From Desulfogranum mediterraneum DSM 13871 (GTDB lineage Bacteria; Desulfobacterota; Desulfobulbia; Desulfobulbales; Desulfobulbaceae): a stretch of DNA of 64,000 bases. The notes under the pieces are model-generated. The model was not told the DNA's origin, did not search any database, and was given only the letters and a program-made list of their open reading frames with translations. How positions within the stretch are numbered: position 1 is the stretch's first letter; every line of letters starts with the position of its first letter. Where the stretch lies: positions 124,001 through 188,000 of the forward strand of contig NZ_AUCW01000007.1 of NCBI RefSeq assembly GCF_000429965.1, given 5' to 3'. Shown here piece by piece: positions 36,382 to 45,086 of the stretch. The position numbers and the translations under genes were made by a program.

Positions 36382-38532
36382 ATGCGACAACTTTCGCTCC
36401 TCGGCCCCGGCGAGTTACGGCTGGATCCTGCTGCCCCTGAGCCCCTTGCCGCAGGCGAGCATATCCGTCTGAAGGTACACTACTGTGCCATCTGTCGAAC
36501 CGATGCCAAGATGTGGCAACAGGGACACCGTGATCTCGCCCTGCCCCGGGTGCCGGGGCACGAACTGGTCGGCATGGATGAGGCCGGCAGCAACTGGTAT
36601 GCCCTCTGGCCGGGCCAGGTCTGCGGAGAGTGCTGGTACTGCCGTAATCAGCGGGAAAACCTCTGCGACCGGATGCGGATTACCGGATTTCACCGTGATG
36701 GCGGTTTTGCTGACTATCTGGTCGTTCCCCGCTCCAGCCTGCTGCCCCTGCCGCCCACAGAGCGGCCCTATCTCTTTTGCTTTGCCGAACCTCTGGGTTG
36801 TGTCTTCAACGCCTTTTCTGCCCTTTCCCTGGGCCAGGGCAGGAAGATCATCATCTACGGCGGTGGCGTTCTCGGGCTTCTGGCCGCCCTGGTTGCCGCC
36901 GCAGAGGGAGCAGAGGCGGTGGTGGTTGAGCAGAGTGCTGAAAAAATCGCCAAGGCAGAGCCGCTGCTGGCCGACACCCCCATCTCCATCTGTAAAGAGA
37001 CGGTGGAGAGTGATTTTGATTGCGCCATCAACTGCTGCGACAGTGTTGCCGCCTTCAGCCTCTGCCTCAGCAAGCTGCGCAAGGGCGGACAGCTGGCCTA
37101 TTTTTCAGGTGTCCGTAAAGACGATGAGCTCAACTTCAACCTCCTGAACCTGATCCACTACAGGGAACTGGAGGTCTTTGGTTCCTACGGGCCCAAGAGA
37201 GCAGACCTTGCCAGGGCCGTCGATTTCTGCGCCGCCCATCAGGGGCAACTCAGCCAGCTGGTTGAGGCCCTGGTCCCCCCTGAGCAGGCGCCCGAGCTGA
37301 TGGCTGGGGTGCTGAGCAGCACACCTTTCAAGTATATTATTGATTTCAGCCAGGCAGCATCCCCGGACAGGGGGGTTGGACCAGTCGCCGTCAAGGGCGC
37401 GCCTGCCCGTGCAGGGAGCAAGACCCTGCCTCCCCTGCTGCAGGACCTGGTCAAAGAGATCCACCCTGTTGACCAAGAGCTGCGAACCGCGGCCCAGAGA
37501 AAGATCGATCTCAAGACCAAGCCACTCGGCGCCCTGGGAAAAATCGAAGACTTGGCAGTCTCCCTCAGTGTGATCCAGGGCTCCCTGCAGCCAGTGGTCA
37601 GCGCTAAAAAGATATTGGTCTTTGCCGGGGATCACGGTGTGGCAGAGGAGGGGGTCTCTGCCTATCCTGCCAAGGTGACCCTGCAGATGGTGGAGAACTT
37701 CCTTGCCGGGGGTGCCGCCATCAATGTCTTCTGTGGTCATTACGGGATCGAGCTGGCAGTGGTGGACATGGGGGTGAAGGGTGAACTCGCTCCCCACCCG
37801 CTGCTGGTGGAAAAGAAGGTGGCCAGGGGGACAAAAAACTTTGCCCTGGAGCGGGCGATGAGCCCTGAAGAGGCCCTGCGCTCCATCGAGTATGGCGCCC
37901 AGGTGGTGGGCCGGAGTGGGGATGGGGCCCGGAGCGAACTGCTCGGCCTGGGTGAAATGGGAATCGCTAACTCCTCTGCGGCCACGGCGGTGATCAGCGC
38001 AGTTACCGGCATCGATCCGGCTGAACTCACCGGCAGGGGGACCGGAATCGACAACCAGGGCTTGAAACGCAAGGTTGAGGCCGTACGCAAGGGGCTGGCC
38101 TATCACCGGCCAGACCCCTCCGATGGCCTGGATATCCTCTCCAAGGTAGGCGGATACGAACTTGGCGGTATCTGTGGGGCGGTGCTGGCAGCGGCAGGCA
38201 ACGGCTCCTGCCTGGTCCTGGATGGCCTCATCTCAACGGCAGCCGGCCTGCTTGCCTACCTGCTCTGTCCGGAGATTGCAGGCTACCTGGTTTCCGCTCA
38301 CAGATCCGTTGAACCAGGCCAGCAGGCAGCCCTTGAGTTCATGGGGCTGGAGCCGGTGGTGGACCTGGAGATGCGCCTGGGAGAAGGAACCGGGGCCGCC
38401 ATCACCATCCATCTGCTCGAACTTGCCGCAGGGGTCATGTGCGAGATGGCCTCGTTTTCCGAGGCAGGGATCGCGGAGCCCTGCCAATCATCGCCCTCGT
38501 CTCGGCTCCAATCACCCTTATCAAAAAGATAA
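36382..38532 (+). CDS. Fusion: zinc alcohol dehydrogenase (MDR) + CobT-like phosphoribosyltransferase
   Basis: The 716-residue protein joins two enzymes. Residues 1 to about 325 are a medium-chain dehydrogenase, with the catalytic zinc Cys in HYCAICRTD (about 38), GHE (about 59-61), the structural zinc set C-x2-C-x2-C-x7-C in CGECWYCRNQRENLC, and the NAD loop GGGVLG. Residues about 355-700 are CobT (nicotinate-nucleotide:base phosphoribosyltransferase), with KPLGALGKIEDLA, FAGDHGV, GEMGIANSSAATA, LDGLISTAA and the catalytic Glu in RLGEGTG. A linker of about 25 residues joins them. Both active sites look intact. A second, ordinary cobT lies at about 44-45 kb. The dehydrogenase may oxidise or reduce a lower-ligand precursor that the CobT half activates; that is inference. 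Confidence 0.88.
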   Translation: MRQLSLLGPGELRLDPAAPEPLAAGEHIRLKVHYCAICRTDAKMWQQGHRDLALPRVPGHELVGMDEAGSNWYALWPGQVCGECWYCRNQRENLCDRMRITGFHRDGGFADYLVVPRSSLLPLPPTERPYLFCFAEPLGCVFNAFSALSLGQGRKIIIYGGGVLGLLAALVAAAEGAEAVVVEQSAEKIAKAEPLLADTPISICKETVESDFDCAINCCDSVAAFSLCLSKLRKGGQLAYFSGVRKDDELNFNLLNLIHYRELEVFGSYGPKRADLARAVDFCAAHQGQLSQLVEALVPPEQAPELMAGVLSSTPFKYIIDFSQAASPDRGVGPVAVKGAPARAGSKTLPPLLQDLVKEIHPVDQELRTAAQRKIDLKTKPLGALGKIEDLAVSLSVIQGSLQPVVSAKKILVFAGDHGVAEEGVSAYPAKVTLQMVENFLAGGAAINVFCGHYGIELAVVDMGVKGELAPHPLLVEKKVARGTKNFALERAMSPEEALRSIEYGAQVVGRSGDGARSELLGLGEMGIANSSAATAVISAVTGIDPAELTGRGTGIDNQGLKRKVEAVRKGLAYHRPDPSDGLDILSKVGGYELGGICGAVLAAAGNGSCLVLDGLISTAAGLLAYLLCPEIAGYLVSAHRSVEPGQQAALEFMGLEPVVDLEMRLGEGTGAAITIHLLELAAGVMCEMASFSEAGIAEPCQSSPSSRLQSPLSKR

Positions 38533-38997
38533 ACTGCTGGTAAACGGAGTACACCTGGCCAGCGGTCAAGGGCTGCAGGATCGGGCTCGAGGCCCTGGAC
38601 AGGATAATCCTCTTTAATAACAAGGGGAAACCGTTTCTCTCCACAGACTGATCTGGTCAAATCAAGTCGGCTTTTTTTCCAAGCCGCTTTTCCCACAACA
38701 CACTGTGCATACAGAGCAGTCTCTCCGACCCCATAGAATCCCCAGGCCCCATACCGAACACAACTTCCCGGAAACAGGGCATCAAGATTACCAGGGCGGC
38801 ACTGAAGAGGAGCCACCTCTCAGTACCCTTGCGCCTCTCCCCTCTCCCCTCTCCCCTCTCCCCCTGTCGCAAAACAGGAACGACAATTGCACAACCCACG
38901 GTATACATTAACTCTATTCAGGGTCGTAATAGGGTAATCCGGAATCGAACCTGCAATGCAGGTCGCTCAACATTAACTGCACAAAAGGAAGAGTGGC
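38533..38997. other. Intergenic region before the PEP-CTERM gene
   Basis: About 465 bases with no credible gene. It includes a pyrimidine-rich slippage-type repeat (CTCTCCC, four copies near 38835-38863). The last 100 bases are AT-richer and should hold the promoter of the next gene. Confidence 0.5.
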
Positions 38998-39648
38998 ATG
39001 AGAAAAGCACTACGAACCATTCTGGTAAGTTCTACGGCTGTAGTTCTGGCGACATCGGCAGCTCAGGCCTTACCTGTTGAGCTCGTCACCAACGGCGAGT
39101 TCGAATCTTTTGACTTTTCAAGTAGTTGGACAGCTTCTGCCGACAGCCTCGTCCCTGGATGGTCAACCACGTCCGACAGGGTTGAACTCTGGAATCAAGG
39201 AAAAATAGCATCCCCGGCCATTGGTAGCGACGGTGCTGGTACAGGCAGGCATCATGAGATAGCATACAACAGCGACACCGAGATAACTATCCAGAAATTC
39301 GACATCTTAAGTCATGGAACCATTGATTTCAGCTTTGATACCTGGAAGCGAAGCGCCCAAGGAATCAGCTATTCTTTAACCGGCAGCCTCTCCGGTATGC
39401 TTGCCGGAGGCAACCACTACTATAGCACCAATGCATGGGAAGCAATTGTCCATAACGACCTTTCAGTATTGGCGGGTGAAACCATAACCATCAGTTTCAA
39501 GAGTATCGGCGGCGGGAGCTGCGGTGCTCATATCGATGATGTTTCAGCACGTTACAACTCAACACCAGTTCCTGAACCAAGCACAACGCTCCTCTTCGGT
39601 CTGGGAATTATCGGCTTGACAGGTGTAGTCAGAAAAAAGAAATTTTAA
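38998..39648 (+). CDS. PEP-CTERM sorting domain protein
   Basis: The 216-residue protein has a signal peptide (MRKALRTILVSSTAVVLATSAAQA) and a jelly-roll-like body beginning LPVELVTNGEFESF. The tripartite C-terminal sorting signal is VPEPST, then the hydrophobic LLFGLGIIGLTGV, then RKKKF. Such proteins are processed by an exosortase and end up on the surface or in an exopolysaccharide matrix. No exosortase gene is in the window. The gene is clearly lower in GC and uses different codons from its neighbours, which may mean recent acquisition. AAGGAAG lies about seven bases before the ATG. Confidence 0.92.
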   Translation: MRKALRTILVSSTAVVLATSAAQALPVELVTNGEFESFDFSSSWTASADSLVPGWSTTSDRVELWNQGKIASPAIGSDGAGTGRHHEIAYNSDTEITIQKFDILSHGTIDFSFDTWKRSAQGISYSLTGSLSGMLAGGNHYYSTNAWEAIVHNDLSVLAGETITISFKSIGGGSCGAHIDDVSARYNSTPVPEPSTTLLFGLGIIGLTGVVRKKKF

Positions 39649-39798
39649 ATCCAGCGAGTGCTGTTCAAACGGCGTCCGGCATCCCTGCCGGTCGCCGCTC
39701 ACCTCCGCTCAAGACAGGTATCGGCAAGCTCATGTTCCGTTCCTCATTTTCGGACCTGAAAAGCGGCAACCGGCGAGCCATTATATCTACAGGGTAGC

Positions 39799-39925
39799 TT
39801 GAAAAATTAGATTTTTCGATCAAGGTCAAGGCGCGCGATAAATTTTACCGCAGGCATATATCTAATATTCCGAGGATAAAATTTTGAGCGCAACGCCGAG
39901 ATTGGAAGAAGAAGCAATTTTTCAA
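39799..39925. repeat. 127-bp MITE-like repeat, copy 2
   Basis: It begins TTGAAAAATT and ends AATTTTTCAA, a perfect 10-bp terminal inverted repeat. It is flanked by GGTAGC and GGTGGC (five of six bases match). It has the same length as copy 1 and aligns to it without gaps; the centre GCAGGCATATA is shared. Confidence 0.75.
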
Positions 39926-39986
39926 GGTGGCCTACAATTATTCCCGACCATTCCCCGTAGGTCAGCACTTTCCGGCAGAGAACTTC

Positions 39987-40014
39987 TTACCAATTACCAA
40001 TTACCAATTACCAA
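39987..40014. repeat. Heptamer tandem repeat (TTACCAA x4)
   Basis: Four perfect head-to-tail copies of TTACCAA in non-coding DNA. Confidence 0.9.
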
Positions 40015-40345
40015 TTTGAACAGAGGGATGAAAGGCTTATCCTGATGAAAAAACAGGTAGAGATGGAAAAGGCGATCGCCATCAACCATCAACATATATT
40101 ACCGACAAGGTCTAGTACCTTAACAGCTTGGGAGGGGAGCGACTCCTTGACAAACGCCTTTTAAGGGATGCCCTTTTTCTGCTTGGATTTCGACTAGCAT
40201 TACAAGCGCAGCAAGGGCAAGAATACAGCTGCCGGAGCCGATAAGAGTGTTTTCAGCATACCCACTATTCTTCCCTCGAATGGTGGGACCAGATCGCCCC
40301 GGATGGCAGGAGGCATGGAACGCTCTCCCTGAGTATGTGCCTGTT

Positions 40346-40389
40346 GCACCACCTTCAGCACCACCTTCAGCACCACCTTCAGCACCACC
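40346..40389. repeat. 12-bp tandem repeat (GCACCACCTTCA, 3.7 copies)
   Basis: Three perfect 12-base units plus eight bases of a fourth, in the non-coding region before the next gene. Confidence 0.9.
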
Positions 40390-40828
40390 GGATCGGGATA
40401 GTTCATGACCTGCATCGCTCATTTTCCCGCCATATAATGGCTGCCTGAAACGAGACAGGGACGAACAGCTACTCCATGCGCCAGGTACTACTGTACTCTC
40501 CAACATCTGGAACCTCGGCAAGGAAGGTGAGGGACAGCTCGTTTCCTGAACAGGTTCCATCCCCCTCTTTCCAAGATCTGCCCCCCTCCGGATCTTTGGA
40601 TCAGCTCTGTCAGGCGACATCAGCCCAATCGCCATCAAGACGGCTCCCCTGAGCCTCCCCGCCGTGCCACCGCCGACTCTCCACATTTCTTCCATACTCC
40701 TTGCACACCTGGATGCTATGCTGCTTTTCAACAGAGGCGACGATCCTGCTGTTGCACACCAGGGGGTGGCCCCTACTGGTCCTAGAGAAGGGGGCAAAAA
40801 ACCTTGAATCGTATGGAGGGGAAGTTCA

Positions 40829-41323
40829 ATGAGAGGACAACAATGGATCAAGACAGCAGTACTCACCATATTCTTACCGATAGCTATGGTGCCCAGGGCG
40901 AGTCAGGCCATACCTCTGCAACCATGGTCCCAAAGAAACCTCAGCCCCCCTCCCCTGCAGCAGCTCATGGCTGATGTCAGCCCAGAGGGGCGCAGGAAAA
41001 TCGAAGCCATTTATCATGACTATGAACATCGAATTGCGGCATTCCAGAAATACCTCACCAAGGTGCAAAAGGACTTCAAAAAACATCTCAGAGAAGACTC
41101 TGATGAAGAGATCATCCGTAAGGCTTTTAACCCCATCGCCGCGGCCATGGAGGATTTAGCTGTTCACCAAATCATGATGATCCAGGAAATCAAACGGGTA
41201 ATATCCAGCCAGCTGAAAGCAGGCAGAGAAGAGCAACAAGCACTGCTCTCCAGGAATGGTACGGACGATCCTCATCGCCCACCGCTACGCTCTGCAACAC
41301 AGAGCCAAGAGAGGGGGAGATAA
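40829..41323 (+). CDS. Small exported helical protein, CpxP/ZraP-like by build
   Basis: The 164-residue protein has a signal peptide (hydrophobic core AVLTIFLPIAMV, then ASQA). A long helical body follows (about residues 48-135: GRRKIEAIYHDYEHRIAAFQ and IAAAMEDLAVHQIMMIQEIK), then a polar tail. This build resembles periplasmic chaperone/metal-sensor proteins of the CpxP/Spy/ZraP kind, but I see no clear LTxxQ motif. GAGGGGAAG precedes the ATG by about six bases. Confidence 0.6.
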   Translation: MRGQQWIKTAVLTIFLPIAMVPRASQAIPLQPWSQRNLSPPPLQQLMADVSPEGRRKIEAIYHDYEHRIAAFQKYLTKVQKDFKKHLREDSDEEIIRKAFNPIAAAMEDLAVHQIMMIQEIKRVISSQLKAGREEQQALLSRNGTDDPHRPPLRSATQSQERGR

Positions 41324-41501
41324 GTTACCATCTCGCAGCGCTGTCTCTGTCGCTCTGGACCTCTGCCCACCATGCTGTTCATCGTTACCTGCAAAGACGA
41401 CAACCTCCCTGGGCTGCCGCAGGGCCCGGCTCACAACCGGCTGGAATAGATCCTCCCGCCCATCTCGAAGGTGGAGCGTATCTCCCTATGAAAGATAGTG
41501 T

Positions 41502-42197
41502 TCAGCGGACCAGAGGTAGCCTGCTCCTGCTCCAGCCATGCACCCCTCCCTGCAGGTTATAGATGCGCTTAAAGCCCCTATCGATCAATATCTTGGCAGC
41601 AACAGTGCTTCTGTTTCCGCTGGCACAGTAGATCAGGATGTTATCCCCCTGAAAGGCGGATAGTTCCCGGTACCGCTGTTGAAGCTGCTGTAGCGGTATA
41701 TGGATGGAATTTTCCAGATGCCCCCCGAGATACTCCTTGCGGCTGCGAACATCCAGGATGAGCGGGTCAAGATTGGCAATAAGCTGCCCAGCCTCTTCAG
41801 CGCTCAGGACCTGGTACTGCGGCCGGTCATACTCGATGACCCTGAGCTGACCGCTCAGCAGACCTAAGGTAAAGGGGTAGATGCCGACCTTTTTCATCTT
41901 AAAAAACGGTGCCGACCGGTAATCGGACGGCACCTTCTGTTCAATGGCAAGGGCAGGAACGGAGAGCAGGGCCGCCTGCCCGTTCTGTTCAAGCTGAAAC
42001 TTGATATAGTCGCCACGGTAAACGGTGAAGGTAAGCTGATCTGCCCTCCCGGGAATGGTGAGGACTCGGTAGCCTTGGCGAACCGCTCCCGAGACCTCGC
42101 CTAGCTTCGGCTCGGCAGCAGAGCTGCTCAGGGCAGCCGGCAAAGAGAGCATGAGCAACAGGAGCGGCAGGGCCAGGTGTAAGAATTTTTTTTTCAT
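41502..42197 (-). CDS. Exported rhodanese-domain protein with N-terminal cupredoxin-like domain
   Basis: The 231-residue protein has a signal peptide (KKKFLHLALPLLLLMLSLPAALSSSAA). Residues about 35-120 form a beta-rich domain (LTFTVYRGDYIKFQLEQNG) reminiscent of a cupredoxin fold, but without the copper ligands I would expect. Residues about 130-231 are a rhodanese domain with LDVRSRKEYLGGHLENSIHIP and the active-site loop CASGNRST. It should move sulfane sulfur in the periplasm. In a sulfur-metabolising bacterium it could handle polysulfide or thiosulfate; the acceptor is unknown. Confidence 0.85.
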   Translation of the reverse strand: MKKKFLHLALPLLLLMLSLPAALSSSAAEPKLGEVSGAVRQGYRVLTIPGRADQLTFTVYRGDYIKFQLEQNGQAALLSVPALAIEQKVPSDYRSAPFFKMKKVGIYPFTLGLLSGQLRVIEYDRPQYQVLSAEEAGQLIANLDPLILDVRSRKEYLGGHLENSIHIPLQQLQQRYRELSAFQGDNILIYCASGNRSTVAAKILIDRGFKRIYNLQGGVHGWSRSRLPLVR

Positions 42198-42428
42198 CTT
42201 TTTACTCCCTGTGTAAGGTTGGGATCAGCACGCTCCGGCTGACTATTATCGATCCGAGCCCTGTGCTTCAGGAGCTGCACTCTTTTCCCGGAACAAGCAG
42301 TCGCGCATCCTGCACAAATGAAAACAACAGCCAGAACTACGCCTTGAACTAAATACTGTTAATGAGTATGAATAGAAAATTACAATTCCTACACCCACCG
42401 CTCCTCCACCCTCAATGAGGATGAAGCC

Positions 42429-42683
42429 ATGCACTATGTGATCAACAGAGAGCTCAAACCGGGCTGTGCCGTCATCACCCTGGAACTTCAAGGATTCGGT
42501 ACGGTCAAGGTGGGCAACCTGGTCATCTCTGACCACCAACTTGCCCAGGCCTACCAGCAAGCCCTGGAAGGCTATGCCAGCCCGTCCCAGGGATACCCCC
42601 AGTACTATGCTGCCGAAAAACTCGTCAAGAAGTTCGGTGGGGAGATCGTCAGGATGGAGATCGGCGATGAGGCCTGGGCCTAG
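42429..42683 (+). CDS. Small protein of unknown function
   Basis: The 84-residue protein starts MHYVINRELKPGCAVITLELQ. It has no membrane segment and one cysteine, and its pattern is alternating strand and helix. I do not recognise a family. ATGAGGATGAAGCC before the start gives an adequate GAGG ribosome-binding site. A perfect palindromic hairpin follows the stop, which supports it as a real gene. Confidence 0.6.
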   Translation: MHYVINRELKPGCAVITLELQGFGTVKVGNLVISDHQLAQAYQQALEGYASPSQGYPQYYAAEKLVKKFGGEIVRMEIGDEAWA

Positions 42684-43091
42684 AGTCGCGAGCCGAGCAG
42701 CTGCTCGGCTTTGCACAAAACCGCCGCTCTTGATCCGAAGGTGAGCAGCTGCGGGAAGCAGTGAAGGCTCAGCTAAACGGCTGGGCATTTAGGCTCCTCG
42801 ACGCTTCATGTGAATTTCAGCAAACTGTTCACCGCCGAGGCCAGCAGATATATCATAACTTCTCGTCTTGCCAAGAGCCCCGAGCTCGCCTTGTTTTCCT
42901 GAAAAATACCATTGAGTACTTCTATCCGGCGGCCACTCCATGGGACGCCACAGTAACCATATTCTATTGTGGAGGGGGGACGCTTGTCAAGTGTGCTCAG
43001 GAGAGAGGGTGCGATGAGCGGCCTGGTTCTCTGGGCAGAGCAGAGCTTGTCTGCAGGGGAAAATAGGAGTGCGCTGGCTGCAACAGCACGC
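42684..43091. other. Intergenic region with palindromic hairpin
   Basis: It starts with an 18-bp perfect palindrome, GCCGAGCAGCTGCTCGGC (42692-42709), followed by TTT, probably the terminator of the preceding small gene. I see no convincing gene in the remaining 380 bases. Confidence 0.5.
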
Positions 43092-43940
43092 TTACCAGCG
43101 GTCCCTGAGGGCGCGGAGGGCGGCAAAGACCAGCTCTGCTCCATGTTCCCCTGGTTCCAGGGCGCCTGCGGCGATGAGCAGAGGGCTCAGGTCCTGGCCA
43201 TGGGCGCAGCGGAGGAATAAATTGAGTTCCAGTTCCTGGGCCAGGGTGGTGGGCTGCCAGCCTCTGCCCAGATCACGGGCCGTGCGCAGCTGGCTCAGTT
43301 GCCGGCCAATGGCCTGGTTGTCCGGCTCCAGGGCCAGGCCAAACTCCAGGTTGGTCTGAGCATAGTCGTGGCCGGGATAGAGGCGGGTGGATGCGCTGAA
43401 GCTCCGGCTGATCCGCTGGAGGGAGTGATACATCTCGCTGGCCGTGCCCTCGAAGAGACGGCCGCAGCCGGCTGTAAAGAGGGTGTCGCCGGTAAAGAGG
43501 GCCCCTGCAAAGCGGTAGAGACAGCTGCCCCTGGTGTGGCCGGGGCTGTGATGGATCTGCCCCCTGAGCCTGCCCACCCGGAGCGTATCCCCATCGGCCA
43601 GGGGCGTGGTCATCCCCGGGATCCGGTTTCGATCTGCCGGATGACCATAGACCAAAAGTCCCGGAAAATCGGCCAGCAGTTCCTCCAGGCCGTCGATGTG
43701 ATCCCGGTGGTGATGGCTGCAGCAGACCCCGCGCAGCTTGAGTCCCTGCTCTCCCACCGCCCGGATGAGCGGATAGTATTCCCCGGGATCCACCAGCAGA
43801 CACTCCCGGCTCTCCGGACAGATGATCAGGTAGGCCAGGTTATCAAAAAGACAGCCGACGGTGCACACCAGAGGCTCCGGAAAACGGCCCTGGTCGGTGC
43901 TGTTGCTATGGGATAGCACAACTCTCCTCCTGGAGATCAA
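43092..43940 (-). CDS. Metallo-beta-lactamase-fold hydrolase, glyoxalase II-like
   Basis: The 282-residue protein has the binuclear metal motif SHHHRDHIDG (about residues 75-84), then the metal ligands in GHTRGS, GDTLFTAGCGRLFEGT and YPGHDYAQTNLEF. This order and these spacings match hydroxyacylglutathione hydrolase (GloB). The C-terminal region is longer and more divergent than in classical GloB, so another thioester or a persulfide could be the substrate. It is the last gene of the minus-strand cob cluster, about 30 bases after cobT, and may just share the transcript. Confidence 0.85.
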   Translation of the reverse strand: MISRRRVVLSHSNSTDQGRFPEPLVCTVGCLFDNLAYLIICPESRECLLVDPGEYYPLIRAVGEQGLKLRGVCCSHHHRDHIDGLEELLADFPGLLVYGHPADRNRIPGMTTPLADGDTLRVGRLRGQIHHSPGHTRGSCLYRFAGALFTGDTLFTAGCGRLFEGTASEMYHSLQRISRSFSASTRLYPGHDYAQTNLEFGLALEPDNQAIGRQLSQLRTARDLGRGWQPTTLAQELELNLFLRCAHGQDLSPLLIAAGALEPGEHGAELVFAALRALRDRW

Positions 43941-43972
43941 ATCGGCAGGCCTGGCCTACTCCTGAGAACGGC

Positions 43973-45073
43973 TCAGGAACTCTGGGGAAACCGGCCTTGG
44001 TAGGCAATGGCAGAGGAGCCGATCTCCTCACGGGACTTTCCCAGGGCGGCAAAGGTTCCCATCTCCTCGATCATCTTCAAGGAGGCCTCGATGATGTTAA
44101 AGGCCAGGGCACAGCCGGTACCCTCACCCAAGCGCATGTTCATATCCAGCATGGGCTCCAGGCCGGTGATCTCCTTCAACAACTTGGCCCCGGGCTCAAA
44201 GGAGATGTGGGAGGGGATCATATAGTCGATCACCTCGGGCTTAAGCTGGAGGGCGGCCAGGGCAGCCACATTGGAGATCAGGCCATCGGTGACCACCGGC
44301 ACCCGTCGGGCCGCACAGGCCAGGTAGGTACCCACCATCCCGGCGATATCCAGGCTGCCCACCTTGGAGAGCACATCCAGGGGATCGTCCCGGTCCGGCT
44401 TATGGAGATGGACTGCGTCCTGGACCACCTGCTTCTTCTGGGCAAAGGCCTGGTCGGTCAGGCCGGCCCCGCGCCCCACCACCCGATCGAGGTTGGCGCC
44501 GGTAAAGGCGTAGAGCACCGCGCTGGATGCGGTGGTGTTGCCGATGCCGATCTCGCCGGTGCCGATCAGGTCATAGCCCTGGTCAATGGTCTGGTTGGTG
44601 ACCTCGATGCCGGTTTCAATGGCCTGGATGGCCTGGTCGCGTTCCATGGCCGGTTCCTTGAGGAAGTTGGCCGTACCGTAGCGGATCTTGCGGTTGATCA
44701 CCCGGGGCAGATCCACATCCACCTGGATGCCGATATCCACGGCCACGATCTCGGCACCCGCATGGTTGGCCAGGAAATTGATCCCCATCCTGCCGGAGGT
44801 GACAAAGTCGGCGCCTATCTTGGTCACATCCTGGGGATACATTGCGATCCCCTCGGCATAGACCCCGTTATCGGCCATCATGACGATGATCGCCTTCTTG
44901 TTGATACGATTATGAACCTGACCGGTGATCCCAGCGACCTGGCGGGCGATATCCTCCAGCTTGCCCAGGCTGCCCGGCGGCTTGAGGCAGTAGTCGATCT
45001 CCTTCTGGGCCCGGGCCATGACCTCCCGGTCAGTGGCCTGGATCCGGCCGATGGTTTCCTCTAAGAGCTGCAT
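43973..45073 (-). CDS. cobT: Nicotinate-nucleotide-dimethylbenzimidazole phosphoribosyltransferase (canonical copy)
   Basis: Forms the alpha-ribotide of the cobamide lower ligand from nicotinate mononucleotide and a base. The 366-residue protein has KPPGSLGKLEDIA, MADNGV, GEIGIGNTTASSAVL, VTDGLISN and the catalytic Glu in RLGEGTG. It ends an ordered cobU-cobS-cobC-cobT operon. It differs clearly from the CobT half of the fusion at 36.4-38.5 kb (for example ADNGV against GDHGV, and TTASS against SSAAT), so the genome carries two diverged CobT types. Confidence 0.95.
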   Translation of the reverse strand: MQLLEETIGRIQATDREVMARAQKEIDYCLKPPGSLGKLEDIARQVAGITGQVHNRINKKAIIVMMADNGVYAEGIAMYPQDVTKIGADFVTSGRMGINFLANHAGAEIVAVDIGIQVDVDLPRVINRKIRYGTANFLKEPAMERDQAIQAIETGIEVTNQTIDQGYDLIGTGEIGIGNTTASSAVLYAFTGANLDRVVGRGAGLTDQAFAQKKQVVQDAVHLHKPDRDDPLDVLSKVGSLDIAGMVGTYLACAARRVPVVTDGLISNVAALAALQLKPEVIDYMIPSHISFEPGAKLLKEITGLEPMLDMNMRLGEGTGCALAFNIIEASLKMIEEMGTFAALGKSREEIGSSAIAYQGRFPQSS

Positions 45074-45086
45074 ATCTTCCCCTTCC

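Larger units (their letters stand above)
39649..40828. other. Long non-coding, repeat-bearing region
   Basis: Nearly 1.2 kb without a convincing gene. It holds the second 127-bp repeat (39799-39925), a heptamer array (39987-40014) and a 12-bp array (40346-40389). Open frames on the minus strand (for example about 40120-40869) show low-complexity, composition-driven sequence and are not called. Decayed genes may be present, but I could not identify any. Confidence 0.5.

Noticed and set aside
38930-38990. GGAATCGAACCTGCAATGCAGG, which looks like the 3' part of a tRNA on the reverse strand
   Set aside because: No matching acceptor stem, D-arm or anticodon arm could be folded around it.
39987-40389. 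Regularly repeated short units that could suggest a CRISPR array or iterons
   Set aside because: The units are head-to-tail without spacers, only 7 and 12 bases long, with no cas genes or replication genes nearby; simple slippage repeats fit better.
40120-40869. A 249-codon minus-strand open frame in the repeat-rich spacer
   Set aside because: The translation is low-complexity and runs through a 12-bp tandem repeat. It overlaps the start of a better gene and shows no domain or ribosome-binding site.
42761-43066. A 101-codon frame downstream of the small gene at 42.4 kb
   Set aside because: No start signal, no family resemblance and mixed composition; treated as non-coding.
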